A model generated the notes under the pieces. It ran no database searches. It was given only the letters and a program-made list of their open reading frames with translations, and had not been told where the DNA came from. A stretch of DNA of 13,236 bases from the NCBI GenBank assembly GCA_039180225.1, contig JBCDDQ010000131.1, forward strand, positions 1-13,236, given 5' to 3'. The position numbers and the translations under genes were made by a program. The DNA is from JAAEUE01 sp039180225 (GTDB lineage: Bacteria; Pseudomonadota; Alphaproteobacteria; Rhizobiales; CAJQND01). This document shows, piece by piece, positions 1 to 5,819 of this stretch; the stretch's first letter is position 1, and every line of letters begins with the position of its first letter.

Positions 1-494
1 AGCGCCAGCAGTGCAGCGGCCAAAACCGGACTTGCCAAACTTTCCAGATCCGAGGCCAGCCTGGAGAGCGAGAGAGCCTTTGTGTATTCCTTTTCCTCCT
101 TCAGCACATCCGGGATGGTCGACTGAAAGGCCGGCGTGAACCCCGCTGAGCAGGCCTGCAGCAGGAAAATCAGAACGTAGACCTGCCACACTTCCGTAAC
201 GAACGGCAGGCACACCACAAAGCCCGCACGTGCGAGGTCGAGGCCGATCAGAACGAACCTGCGAGGCAAATGGCGCGTCATCATTCCAGCGATGGGTGCC
301 AGAGTGACGTAAGCGATCATTTTGATTGCCAAAGCGGTCCCCAAGACCAGACCTGCGTTCTCACCAGCCAGTTCGAACGCCAGAAGGGCGAGCGCGACCG
401 TCGTCAGACCGGTTCCAAGCAGAGCAATCACCTGCGCTGTGAAAAGGCGCGCGTAAGTTGGATTACGTAGAGGGCTCAGCATCATCTTTAGCAT
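1..494 (-). CDS. MFS transporter, N-terminal part (3' end beyond window)
   Basis: The minus strand reads an uninterrupted protein from about 494 to the window edge. It begins MLKMMLSPLRNPTYARLF and continues with ALLGTGLTTVALALLAFEL, the usual first helix of major facilitator exporters. A cytoplasmic RHLPRRFVLIGLD stretch follows, which is the MFS loop 2-3 motif region (G/M-R-H-x-P-R-R), then further hydrophobic helices. About 164 residues, roughly four to five helices, are visible, so the gene is cut by the window. An in-frame TAG lies just upstream. Three ATGs (494, 485, 482) could be the start and none has a strong ribosome-binding site. The substrate cannot be read from the sequence. Siderophore exporters of the EntS type are MFS proteins and would suit this neighbourhood, but that is inference from context only. 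It points away from the heme genes, behind the divergent iron-box promoter of the Rrf2 gene. Confidence 0.85.
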   Translation of the reverse strand, partial: MLKMMLSPLRNPTYARLFTAQVIALLGTGLTTVALALLAFELAGENAGLVLGTALAIKMIAYVTLAPIAGMMTRHLPRRFVLIGLDLARAGFVVCLPFVTEVWQVYVLIFLLQACSAGFTPAFQSTIPDVLKEEKEYTKALSLSRLASDLESLASPVLAAALLA

Positions 495-742
495 CCGCCG
501 GAATGCGGTCCATGTCTACACCTTGGCAGGAAGCCTGTCAGCGGGATCGAGCCGGCCGTCACACCAGACCCCGCAGGCGCCGCAAAAACACCCCGTATGG
601 ACCTGACCGTGAAGGCGCACTCCGGACCTTCTCGGCACAACCGGACCAGTGCCTCTCTCATCTCCCAAGGCGAGAGATCTCCGCACCGGCTCAGGTGCTT
701 TGGTCCATCCGTCAGCGCGCTATTCCAAGCCATCAGCATCAT
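488..742 (-). CDS. Possible small cysteine-containing protein, unrecognised
   Basis: An 84-codon minus-strand frame opens with ATG codons at 742 and 739 and stops at 488, overlapping the start of the MFS gene by a few bases. It contains five cysteines and an amphipathic-looking stretch (SPWEMREALVRLCREG). I do not recognise a family. No clear ribosome-binding site precedes it. The only support is its position in an otherwise empty gap between the MFS gene and the Rrf2 promoter, and its possible translational coupling to the MFS gene. It could equally be a chance frame or the relic of a longer gene. Confidence 0.25.
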   Translation of the reverse strand: MMLMAWNSALTDGPKHLSRCGDLSPWEMREALVRLCREGPECAFTVRSIRGVFAAPAGSGVTAGSIPLTGFLPRCRHGPHSGGC

Positions 743-745
743 CAA

Positions 746-776
746 TTGTTATATGACAAAAAAACTCAGATATTAT
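746..776 (+). promoter_or_regulatory. Putative promoter of the Rrf2 gene with IRO-like operator
   Basis: TTGTTA (746-751) and TATTAT (771-776) form a plausible -35/-10 pair with a long 19-bp spacer. The spacer holds TGA-CAAAAAAAC-TCA (754-768), an exact match to the TGA-N9-TCA consensus of the RirA iron-responsive operator. The site ends 65 bp before the regulator's ATG. A few such matches are expected by chance in a window of this size. The placement between the promoter elements, next to a regulator and an iron operon, is what makes it credible. It could also act on the divergent minus-strand genes. Confidence 0.5.
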
Positions 777-833
777 GCTACAAGATGGCACGTTGTGTGC
801 CCTTAAGGGCTGCATTGGGCAAAGGAGGCGATG

Positions 834-1265
834 ATGCGTTTGACCAAACCGACCACGGATGCTGTGAAGGTCCTGACCTATTTGGCGCGTCGGCCAAATG
901 AGACCGTGTCGGTTACTGATCTCGCGCACGCCTGCGGCATGACGGAGAAAACCGCTTTCAAACTCGTTCCCGTGTTGGTGCGCGAAGGATTTGCGCACAC
1001 CGAAAGGGGCCGCACCGGCGGGGTTAAACTGGCGCGCCCGGCCGAAACCATCAGCATCGGCGAGATCGTCCGGGCGCTTGAAGAAGCTCCGGCCGCTGCT
1101 GGCGCGAAGGGTTCGGAGCAATCGCAGCCTTTGTCGCTGATTGTTGGTGAGGCCTATGGGGGTTTTCTGCAGATTCTTGACCAGCACTCGGTCGCTGATT
1201 TCACGCGCGATCAGAATGACGCGCTCAATGAACCAGCCCCTTGGAAGCTGGGGTTTGTGAGTTAG
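834..1265 (+). CDS. Rrf2-family transcriptional regulator without cluster cysteines (RirA-like)
   Basis: A 143-residue protein beginning MRLTKPTTDAVKVLTYLA, the typical Rrf2 N-terminus. It is followed by a winged helix with the family wing GRTGGVKLARPAETISIGEIVRALEE (residues about 68-93). Rrf2 proteins such as IscR, NsrR and RirA bind a promoter and usually sense iron, NO or Fe-S status through three cysteines in the region after the wing. Here that region (EAPAAAGAKGSEQSQP) has none, and the only cysteine is Cys34 inside the HTH. ATG 834 is chosen over 831 because AGGAGG (823-828) then has a 5-nt spacer. The gene converges on hmuV, with the two tails overlapping by 41 bp. The IRO-like site in its own promoter suggests iron control or autoregulation. 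Its ligand is unknown, and a role as the local heme-locus regulator is inference from position. Confidence 0.85.
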   Translation: MRLTKPTTDAVKVLTYLARRPNETVSVTDLAHACGMTEKTAFKLVPVLVREGFAHTERGRTGGVKLARPAETISIGEIVRALEEAPAAAGAKGSEQSQPLSLIVGEAYGGFLQILDQHSVADFTRDQNDALNEPAPWKLGFVS

Positions 1266-2061
1266 GTTGTCCGGTGGGCTCAGGGCCCAAAACCGAAATA
1301 AAGGGCGTGAGGCCGTTGCCCCGGTCCACGATTTCCGGGCGCACGCCAAACGCTTCTTCGATGATGTCCGGATCGAAGGCATAGGCCGGTGCGCAGTCGG
1401 TGAGCACGCGGCCCTCTCTCATCACGATGACTTCGTCGGCGTAATGAGCGGCAAGATTGAGATCATGCAGAACCGCGATCACGCCTAAGCCTTGGTCAGC
1501 ATAGGTGCGGGCAATCTCCATGGTTGAGATTTGGTGCCGGATGTCCAGGCTCGTCACGGGTTCGTCAAGCAGCAAATAGCGCTCGTCAACCGGTCCATCG
1601 AATGCCTCAAGCTGGCACAGAACGCGGGCCAGCTGAACCCGTTGCTGCTCTCCGCCGGACAGCTGTTGATAGAGCCGGGTGCGGTGATCAGCGAGATCCA
1701 CGCGCGCGAGCATCTCGCCAATCAGCCTTTTGCGCTCATAGGGCGGGCACGTGCTGGCCATCAGGCCCAGGCCCACCACTTCGTAAACCGTGAAGGGGAA
1801 GCTGAGATGCGTGCGTTGCGGCAGGACCGCCCGTTTTTGCGCCAGCTCATGGACCTTCCAGGACGCCAGGTTCCGGTTCTGGAAAAAGACGGCCCCCGAA
1901 CTGGGCGCGCGTTCGGCGGTGAGCAGGCTCATAACCGTCGACTTGCCGGCACCATTGGCGCCGATAAGGACCGTGATGCGGCCTGGCTTGAACTTCCGCG
2001 AGTAGGGCCACAGCGCTGTGTTTTCGCCGTAGTTGAGCGATGCGCTCTTCAGTTCAAACAT
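1225..2061 (-). CDS. hmuV: Heme ABC transporter ATP-binding protein HmuV
   Basis: A 278-residue ABC ATPase. It has Walker A GANGAGKST near residue 35, the signature LSGGEQQRVQLARVL near residue 134, Walker B YLLLDEP with the D-loop SLD near residue 165, and the switch histidine in VLHDLNLAAHYADEV near residue 200. In the family it energises heme import through HmuU at the cytoplasmic face. It is the last gene of the minus-strand operon hemP-hmuT-hmuU-hmuV, and its ATG overlaps the end of hmuU by 8 bp, which implies translational coupling. The C-terminus carries about 25 extra polar residues (GPEPTGQPNSQTP). Its 3' end lies inside the end of the convergent Rrf2 gene. The heme rather than siderophore assignment rests on hemP and hmuT in the same operon. 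Confidence 0.95.
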   Translation of the reverse strand: MFELKSASLNYGENTALWPYSRKFKPGRITVLIGANGAGKSTVMSLLTAERAPSSGAVFFQNRNLASWKVHELAQKRAVLPQRTHLSFPFTVYEVVGLGLMASTCPPYERKRLIGEMLARVDLADHRTRLYQQLSGGEQQRVQLARVLCQLEAFDGPVDERYLLLDEPVTSLDIRHQISTMEIARTYADQGLGVIAVLHDLNLAAHYADEVIVMREGRVLTDCAPAYAFDPDIIEEAFGVRPEIVDRGNGLTPFISVLGPEPTGQPNSQTPASKGLVH

Positions 2062-3154
2062 CCACCAATCCTCTCTGCCTCAGCAGTAGCCATAGGAAGA
2101 ACGGTCCACCCAGAACGGCGGTCACGATGCCGATTGGCAATTCTGCCGGCGCGACAATAACGCGCGCGATCATGTCAGCGCCCAACAGCAGGATTGCGCC
2201 GAGGAACATGCAGGCGGGCAGCAGGTATCGGTTATCGGGCCCGATCATCAGGCGCAAAATGTGTGGAACAACGATACCGACAAAGCCAATAATGCCGGAG
2301 ACGGCCACAGAGGCGCCCACAGCAAGCGCAACAAGCAGAACTGCCAGGATCTTGGTGCGTTGGACCTGTATGCCAATGTGTAACGCTTGGCTCTCGCCCA
2401 GAAGCAGGCCGTTCAGCCCGTTGGCGACAAACCTCGACATCAGCAGAGCAGGCAGGATGAAAACCACGATCGCAGCGCACTTGTACCATGTGGCGCCTGC
2501 AAGGCTGCCGAGGCTCCAGAATGTGAGGTCGCGCAGTTGCTGATCGGTGGATATGAACACCAGGACGCCGGTGAGCGCGCCCGCCAGTGCCGCGATCGCA
2601 ATGCCGGCGAGCAGCATTGTGGCTGTGGAGGTGCGGCCTTGTCGCGTGGCGATGGCATAGAGCAGCAATGTGGTGAGCAGGCCGCCGATGAAGGCTGCTG
2701 GAGGGAGCAGTTCGAACGTGGTGATGCCCGTGCTGACGAGAACCGCAGGCACACCCAAGACAATAACGGTCACTGCCGCAAGAGCGGCACCGGCTGAAAC
2801 GCCGACCAGACCAGGATCGGCAAGCGGATTTCGGAACAGGCTCTGCAAAGTTGCCCCGCTGACAGCCAACGCGGCGCCCACCAGCACACCCATCACGGTC
2901 CTCGGAGCCCTGATGTCCCGCACCACGAGCTCGCTGGCGCTTGCAACCGATTGACTGCTGTCTGACCCCATCAGGATAAGGAGCACTTCGCTCAAGGGTA
3001 TCGGCACCGGGCCGACGGCGAGCGAAGCAAGGCACACCAGGACAAACAGACCACCCAGCACGACCAGAACGATCGCTGAAACCTCCTGCCGATCACCGTC
3101 GCCGCGAAGAATCAATGGCAAGGTGGCTCTGGCTGACCCTGAAGGCATCACCAT
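2054..3154 (-). CDS. hmuU: Heme ABC transporter permease HmuU (FecCD family)
   Basis: A 366-residue, strongly hydrophobic protein with about ten predicted helices. It shows FecCD/BtuC hallmarks: RAPRTVMGVLVGAALAVSGATLQ after the first helix, NPLADPGLVGVSAGAALAAV, and near the end GFVGIVVPHILRL followed by LLLGADMIAR and PAELPIGIVTAVLGGPFFLWLL. The dimeric permease carries heme from HmuT through the inner membrane, powered by HmuV. AGGAG lies just before its ATG, 9 nt after the hmuT stop, and its end overlaps hmuV. The first 30 or so residues are polar and a little longer than in many homologues, so an internal start is possible. No broken motif was seen. Confidence 0.95.
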   Translation of the reverse strand: MVMPSGSARATLPLILRGDGDRQEVSAIVLVVLGGLFVLVCLASLAVGPVPIPLSEVLLILMGSDSSQSVASASELVVRDIRAPRTVMGVLVGAALAVSGATLQSLFRNPLADPGLVGVSAGAALAAVTVIVLGVPAVLVSTGITTFELLPPAAFIGGLLTTLLLYAIATRQGRTSTATMLLAGIAIAALAGALTGVLVFISTDQQLRDLTFWSLGSLAGATWYKCAAIVVFILPALLMSRFVANGLNGLLLGESQALHIGIQVQRTKILAVLLVALAVGASVAVSGIIGFVGIVVPHILRLMIGPDNRYLLPACMFLGAILLLGADMIARVIVAPAELPIGIVTAVLGGPFFLWLLLRQRGLVDV

Positions 3155-3163
3155 GCTCCTGGT

Positions 3164-4048
3164 TCAGTTTGTGCTGGGATCAGGGATCTTCAGATCTGGA
3201 TAGATTTGAGATGCCAAATCTCGTGCAGCATCGGCGACCCGCGGCCCGAACCCCAGAAGGTAGGCCCCGTCCATGGCGATAATGTGCTTGTTTTGGCCGG
3301 CAGGTGTTTTCGCAATCACGGGATTGGTCAGCAGCTCTTCCGGTTTAAGAGAATGTCCGCTGCGTTGCATGATGAGGATCGCATCGGGCTTCATACCTGA
3401 CAAAGCCTCCAACGAGACTTGTTTGTAGCCGTGGAAGGACGTTACCGCGTTGGCGGCCCCGGCCAGCCGGATGATAGCATCGGCAGAGGTTTTCTGGCCA
3501 CCAACGACCAGCCGGCCTGATTGGGTCGATAACAGGAACAGAACCGACTTTTGCTCCTTGACCTCGGTTAGCTTTGTCTCCAGGGCCTTTAGCGATTGGC
3601 TTATGCGCTCAGCAATGGCGCTGCCTTCGGTGTCCTTGCCGACCAGGGCCGCGATTTGCTGAACCTTGCTGATGGCTCCACGCGCAGTGGTCTCGTTTTT
3701 GATCGTAACCACGTTGATCTGACCTTGCCGCAGCACATCAAGCGCACTAGGCGGGCCCGCGCCCTCAATCGCAAAAATGACGGACGGGCCGACCGAAATC
3801 ACGCCTTCCGGAGAGAGCCGGCGCATGTAGCCCACTGAGGCTTTGTCTTCCAATGCGCGGGGAGGGTGGATGCTCGTTGTGTCCACAGCGACAATCTTGT
3901 CCTCCACGCCTAGGGCGTAGAGCGTCTCTGTGACCGAACTTCCGATGGACACAATGCGGCTGGTGTCTGCTTTATCGGGCAGGGCCGCCGTTGGTGCGAG
4001 CAGCACGACAGCGGCAACCACTGCTGACGTCAGGATTCGGGACCACAT
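3164..4048 (-). CDS. hmuT: Periplasmic heme-binding protein HmuT
   Basis: A 294-residue substrate-binding protein with a signal peptide (MWSRILTSAVVAAVVLLAPTAALP, likely cleaved near residue 23). The cluster-9/PeriplasmicBP_2 fold is recognisable from RIVSIGSSVTETLYALG at residues 31-47. SVGYMRRLSPEGV contains Tyr74 in the position of the axial heme-ligand tyrosine of HmuT/ShuT/PhuT proteins, inside the typical VGYxRxLSxEG context. The C-terminal lobe has LSGMKPDAILIMQRSGHS and LLGFGPRVADAARDLA. The protein takes heme from the outer-membrane receptor and delivers it to HmuUV. AGGAG precedes the start, 16 nt after the hemP stop. The neighbouring receptor gene on the other strand appears destroyed, so its heme supply must come through another receptor. 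Confidence 0.93.
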   Translation of the reverse strand: MWSRILTSAVVAAVVLLAPTAALPDKADTSRIVSIGSSVTETLYALGVEDKIVAVDTTSIHPPRALEDKASVGYMRRLSPEGVISVGPSVIFAIEGAGPPSALDVLRQGQINVVTIKNETTARGAISKVQQIAALVGKDTEGSAIAERISQSLKALETKLTEVKEQKSVLFLLSTQSGRLVVGGQKTSADAIIRLAGAANAVTSFHGYKQVSLEALSGMKPDAILIMQRSGHSLKPEELLTNPVIAKTPAGQNKHIIAMDGAYLLGFGPRVADAARDLASQIYPDLKIPDPSTN

Positions 4049-4064
4049 GGTCGAGGCACTCCTG

Positions 4065-4244
4065 TTACTTTGTAAGGATGAGCTTCCCGAGTGAGGTACG
4101 CCTTAGCCTGTAGGTGGCGGAGTTATGCTCAATCAAGATCTCGGCCTTGCCGCCAAACAAATCCTCAGATCTGACTTTTGTCAACGGCTCACCGTGCTGA
4201 TCCACCTGATGTTCCGCTGTGTCTTCTGTCCGACGTTCGTCCAT
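4065..4244 (-). CDS. hemP: Hemin uptake protein HemP/HmuP
   Basis: A short 59-residue gene. The last 30 residues carry the family core: LFGGKAEILIEHN, then YRLRRTSLGKLILTK at the very end. In HemP/HmuP proteins this LxG...I.H.G..Y.LR.T..GKLILTK pattern is diagnostic. In Bradyrhizobium, HmuP is reported to act as a co-activator of heme-uptake gene expression together with Irr, so it may be regulatory rather than part of the transporter. The N-terminal 28 residues are polar and not conserved. It is the first gene of the operon, 16 nt before hmuT, directly downstream of the IRO pair. ATG 4244 fits the frame; a nearby ATG at 4248 is in another frame. Confidence 0.93.
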   Translation of the reverse strand: MDERRTEDTAEHQVDQHGEPLTKVRSEDLFGGKAEILIEHNSATYRLRRTSLGKLILTK

Positions 4245-4266
4245 GCATCACTCGCTGGATAATTCT

Positions 4267-4281
4267 TGACAATTTTTGTCA
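4267..4281 (-). promoter_or_regulatory. Iron-responsive operator (IRO) upstream of hemP
   Basis: TGACAATTTTTGTCA matches TGA-N9-TCA exactly and extends to a six-base inverted repeat (TGACAA/TTGTCA) around a three-base centre. That symmetry is better than the consensus requires and makes chance unlikely. Its edge lies 23 bp from the hemP start, so a bound regulator would cover the transcription start or leader. In the RirA model, Fe-S-loaded protein bound here represses hemP-hmuTUV when iron is sufficient. The site also faces the divergent receptor relic at 4433. Confidence 0.75.
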
Positions 4282-4292
4282 TATTTATTTCT

Positions 4293-4307
4293 TGACTGAA
4301 TTAGTCG
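4293..4307 (-). promoter_or_regulatory. Second, imperfect IRO-like palindrome upstream of hemP
   Basis: TGACTGAATTAGTCG has perfect GACT/AGTC arms around GAATT and differs from TGA-N9-TCA only in the last base. Its centre is 26 bp from that of the perfect IRO. The pair sits in the AT-rich divergent region between hemP and the receptor relic, suggesting two regulator dimers or one site per original promoter. Confidence 0.5.
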
Positions 4308-4432
4308 GAAATAGCTAGAACGTCAACCGCTGCATGAACGCAGTCATAGCGAGCGAGCCAGATTGAGCACATTTTTGTGCCGGGTCCAGCCAGCAAGCCA
4401 GCGCAGATATTGATGTTGCAGAGGCTTGGCGG

Positions 4433-4924
4433 ATGTACACCAGATCATTCAGGGCGTGCCTTGTGGGGACGAGCATGTTGAGTTCTTTGGTTGCGATTCC
4501 AGAAACAGGGTTCGCCGGACATTACGGGATTGCGCAGCACATCCTCACCGTCACGTCGTCCAAGACGGAACACAAAGCGTTGGACACAACTGCAGGGCCA
4601 AGCATGACAGCACCGATTGAGGACGATCTGTATCAGCCTAGCCATCTCTCAGATGGGGCAAACGCTGTGACCGGCCTCAATGGGCATGAACACGCCAATG
4701 CCCAAAAGCCAGCCTTCAGCTTGCCCGGACAGCAAGACTTTGACCGCAGAAACGACATGATCGAAGGCCCGCGCTTAACGGCGCCGACAGCGCAAGACCG
4801 GGTGCGCGTGGCGACACTTAAGGGCAATGCCTATGAGCCGTATGTGCCATTCCGCAAAGCTGAGCGTAGGTCTTCAGCTGGCTTTGCCACATTGATTTCA
4901 GAAACAACAAGGGTCGGGGGGTGA
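4433..4924 (+). pseudogene. Relic of a TonB-dependent heme receptor (HmuR type), barrel deleted
   Basis: The 163-codon frame begins with a weak signal-like segment. From residue 38 it reads LTVTSSKTEHKALDTTAG, then YQPSHLSDGANAVTGLNG, which follow the opening of a TonB-receptor plug (VTxxKTExxALDTxAGVSV..., then QPxxLSDxxxxVPGV). Residues 99-114, GQQDFDRRNDMIEGPR, fit the heme-receptor plug motif RGLQDFGRVxVxIDGARQN. About 10 residues later the frame ends with AYEPYVPFRKA...RVGG, which could be the C-terminal barrel strand. Receptors of this kind have about 700 residues, so almost the whole plug end and barrel are missing, and invariant positions are changed (IRG to LPG, VPGV to VTGL). It sits opposite hemP behind the IRO pair, where hmuR lies in related loci. 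The frame stays open, so a short expressed product is not excluded. The plug homology is my reading by eye. Confidence 0.55.
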
Positions 4925-5379
4925 TGAACACTCGTGGTTTCCTCTCATCACTTCCCCTGCTTGCAGCCGGCGTTGCGACCATCTCCGCCGGCTGCTTTTT
5001 TCTCTTTTCGTCCGCGGCACAAGCTGACAACGCCGCGTTACATGTAAACCTTAACACGGCACGCTCCTCCGGGACTGCGTGCAGGCTGTCTTTCGTGTTC
5101 AGAAACGCTCTGGGCAAATCGATCAAGGATGCCTCGCTCGAGCTGGTGGTGTTTCTTCAGGACGGCACCATAGACCGGTTCGTGCAGATCTCTACGGGTC
5201 GGTTACCCGCCCGGAAAACCAGGGCCAAACAGTTCGATTTTGACAAGTTGGACTGTGCGAAAGTTGAAAAGGTCCTGCTGAACGATGTGAAGGCCTGTGA
5301 GGGCGAAAGCCTGACGCCGGCACTCTGCCTCGGCAAGCTGAATGTGTCAGGTGGAACGTCCATCAAGTTTATCTTTTAA
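4924..5379 (+). CDS. Secreted four-cysteine protein of exbBD-tonB loci, function unknown
   Basis: A 151-residue protein with a long signal peptide: hydrophobic LLAAGVATISAGCFFLF, cleavage likely after SSAAQA at residue 34. The mature part reads LHVNLNTARSSGTACRLSFVFRN, then SLELVVFLQDGTIDRF, LPARKTRAKQFDF and KLDCAKVEKVLLNDVKAC, ending in a short strand. The four mature-part cysteines probably form two disulfides in a small beta-rich fold. From memory, unnamed exported proteins of this pattern occur just before exbB-exbD-tonB in alphaproteobacterial heme loci. The relics that follow fit that order. The ATG shares bases with the stop of the receptor relic; a GTG at 4921 is an alternative start. 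A periplasmic role linked to TonB-driven heme uptake is inference. The gene looks intact, unlike its neighbours on both sides. Confidence 0.75.
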   Translation: MNTRGFLSSLPLLAAGVATISAGCFFLFSSAAQADNAALHVNLNTARSSGTACRLSFVFRNALGKSIKDASLELVVFLQDGTIDRFVQISTGRLPARKTRAKQFDFDKLDCAKVEKVLLNDVKACEGESLTPALCLGKLNVSGGTSIKFIF

Positions 5380-5394
5380 CGGGGATGGTTGGTG

Positions 5395-5680
5395 ATGAGT
5401 GGTGCATGGGACAGTGAGAGCAAACTGCTGCTGCTTGGTGAGCCCGTGGTGCTGCTTCCGGTGGGTCTTTCAAGACGCCGTCTGCGCCAGGCATCCGGGG
5501 ACAAGCCTATGCATCTGCGCGGATACTCCGGTCCGCGCTGTTGCGACCGTAACCCAGAATTCAGATCTGCTCGCTGGTGTTGTTCTTCAGATCCGGGAAC
5601 GCACCGCGATGCAGCGTGTGGTGGAGGCGCTGACCAGTCTCCAAAGTTCGCGCGTGCGACCAGTGGCTCTGGCCCATTGA
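5395..5680 (+). pseudogene. Frameshifted remnant resembling exbB
   Basis: The first frame (ATG 5395) reads KLLLLGEPVVLLPVGLS, like the first helix of ExbB/TolQ proteins (L.GGPVVxLLxLS). Near 5520 the protein-like reading moves to the next frame, RAVATVTQNSDLLAGVVLQ, then IRERTAMQRVVEALTSLQS and RVRPVALAH, ending at the TGA at 5678-5680. That second part resembles the ExbB cytoplasmic segment between helix 1 and helix 2 (SPLA.VL..A...R, then ALxxLxSxLRPLELIA). ExbB has about 230 residues, so helices 2 and 3, which form the proton channel with ExbD, are absent. It lies where exbB is expected, between the secreted protein and tonB. The match is by eye. Codon-like structure in two frames with one shift argues for a real decayed gene over random sequence. 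Confidence 0.5.
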
Positions 5681-5693
5681 GCGGCGGCGGATG

Positions 5694-5819
5694 ATGCGTC
5701 TTCACCACACATCCTTCTCCCACAGAAAATCAGACCCGTTGCCCCTGATCAGCAGCGTTTTTCTGATGCCCGCGCTCCGCCTCGTGAGTATGCGGACCTC
5801 AGGGGCATTATGCAGATGA
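5694..5819 (+). pseudogene. Short remnant resembling the ExbD N-terminus
   Basis: The frame from ATG 5694 starts MRLHHTSFSHRKSDPLPLIS and continues SVFLMPALRL, stopping at 5819 just inside tonB. ExbD proteins begin with a short basic tail, then the membrane-entering motif LTPLIDVVFLLLIFF. The correspondence is basic residues, then PLPLISSVFLMP, with the essential membrane Asp replaced by Ser. Full ExbD is about 135 residues; only about 30 could be represented here. Its place, after the exbB-like remnant and before tonB, supports the call. The similarity is short and could be coincidental. Confidence 0.35.

Noticed and set aside
720..1382. Long open minus-strand frame across the Rrf2 gene
   Set aside because: It lies antisense to a clear Rrf2 protein and its translation shows no family motif; a shadow of the GC-rich coding strand.
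1531..2160. Plus-strand frame of about 209 codons across hmuV
   Set aside because: hmuV on the minus strand has all ABC ATPase motifs; this frame is its complement.
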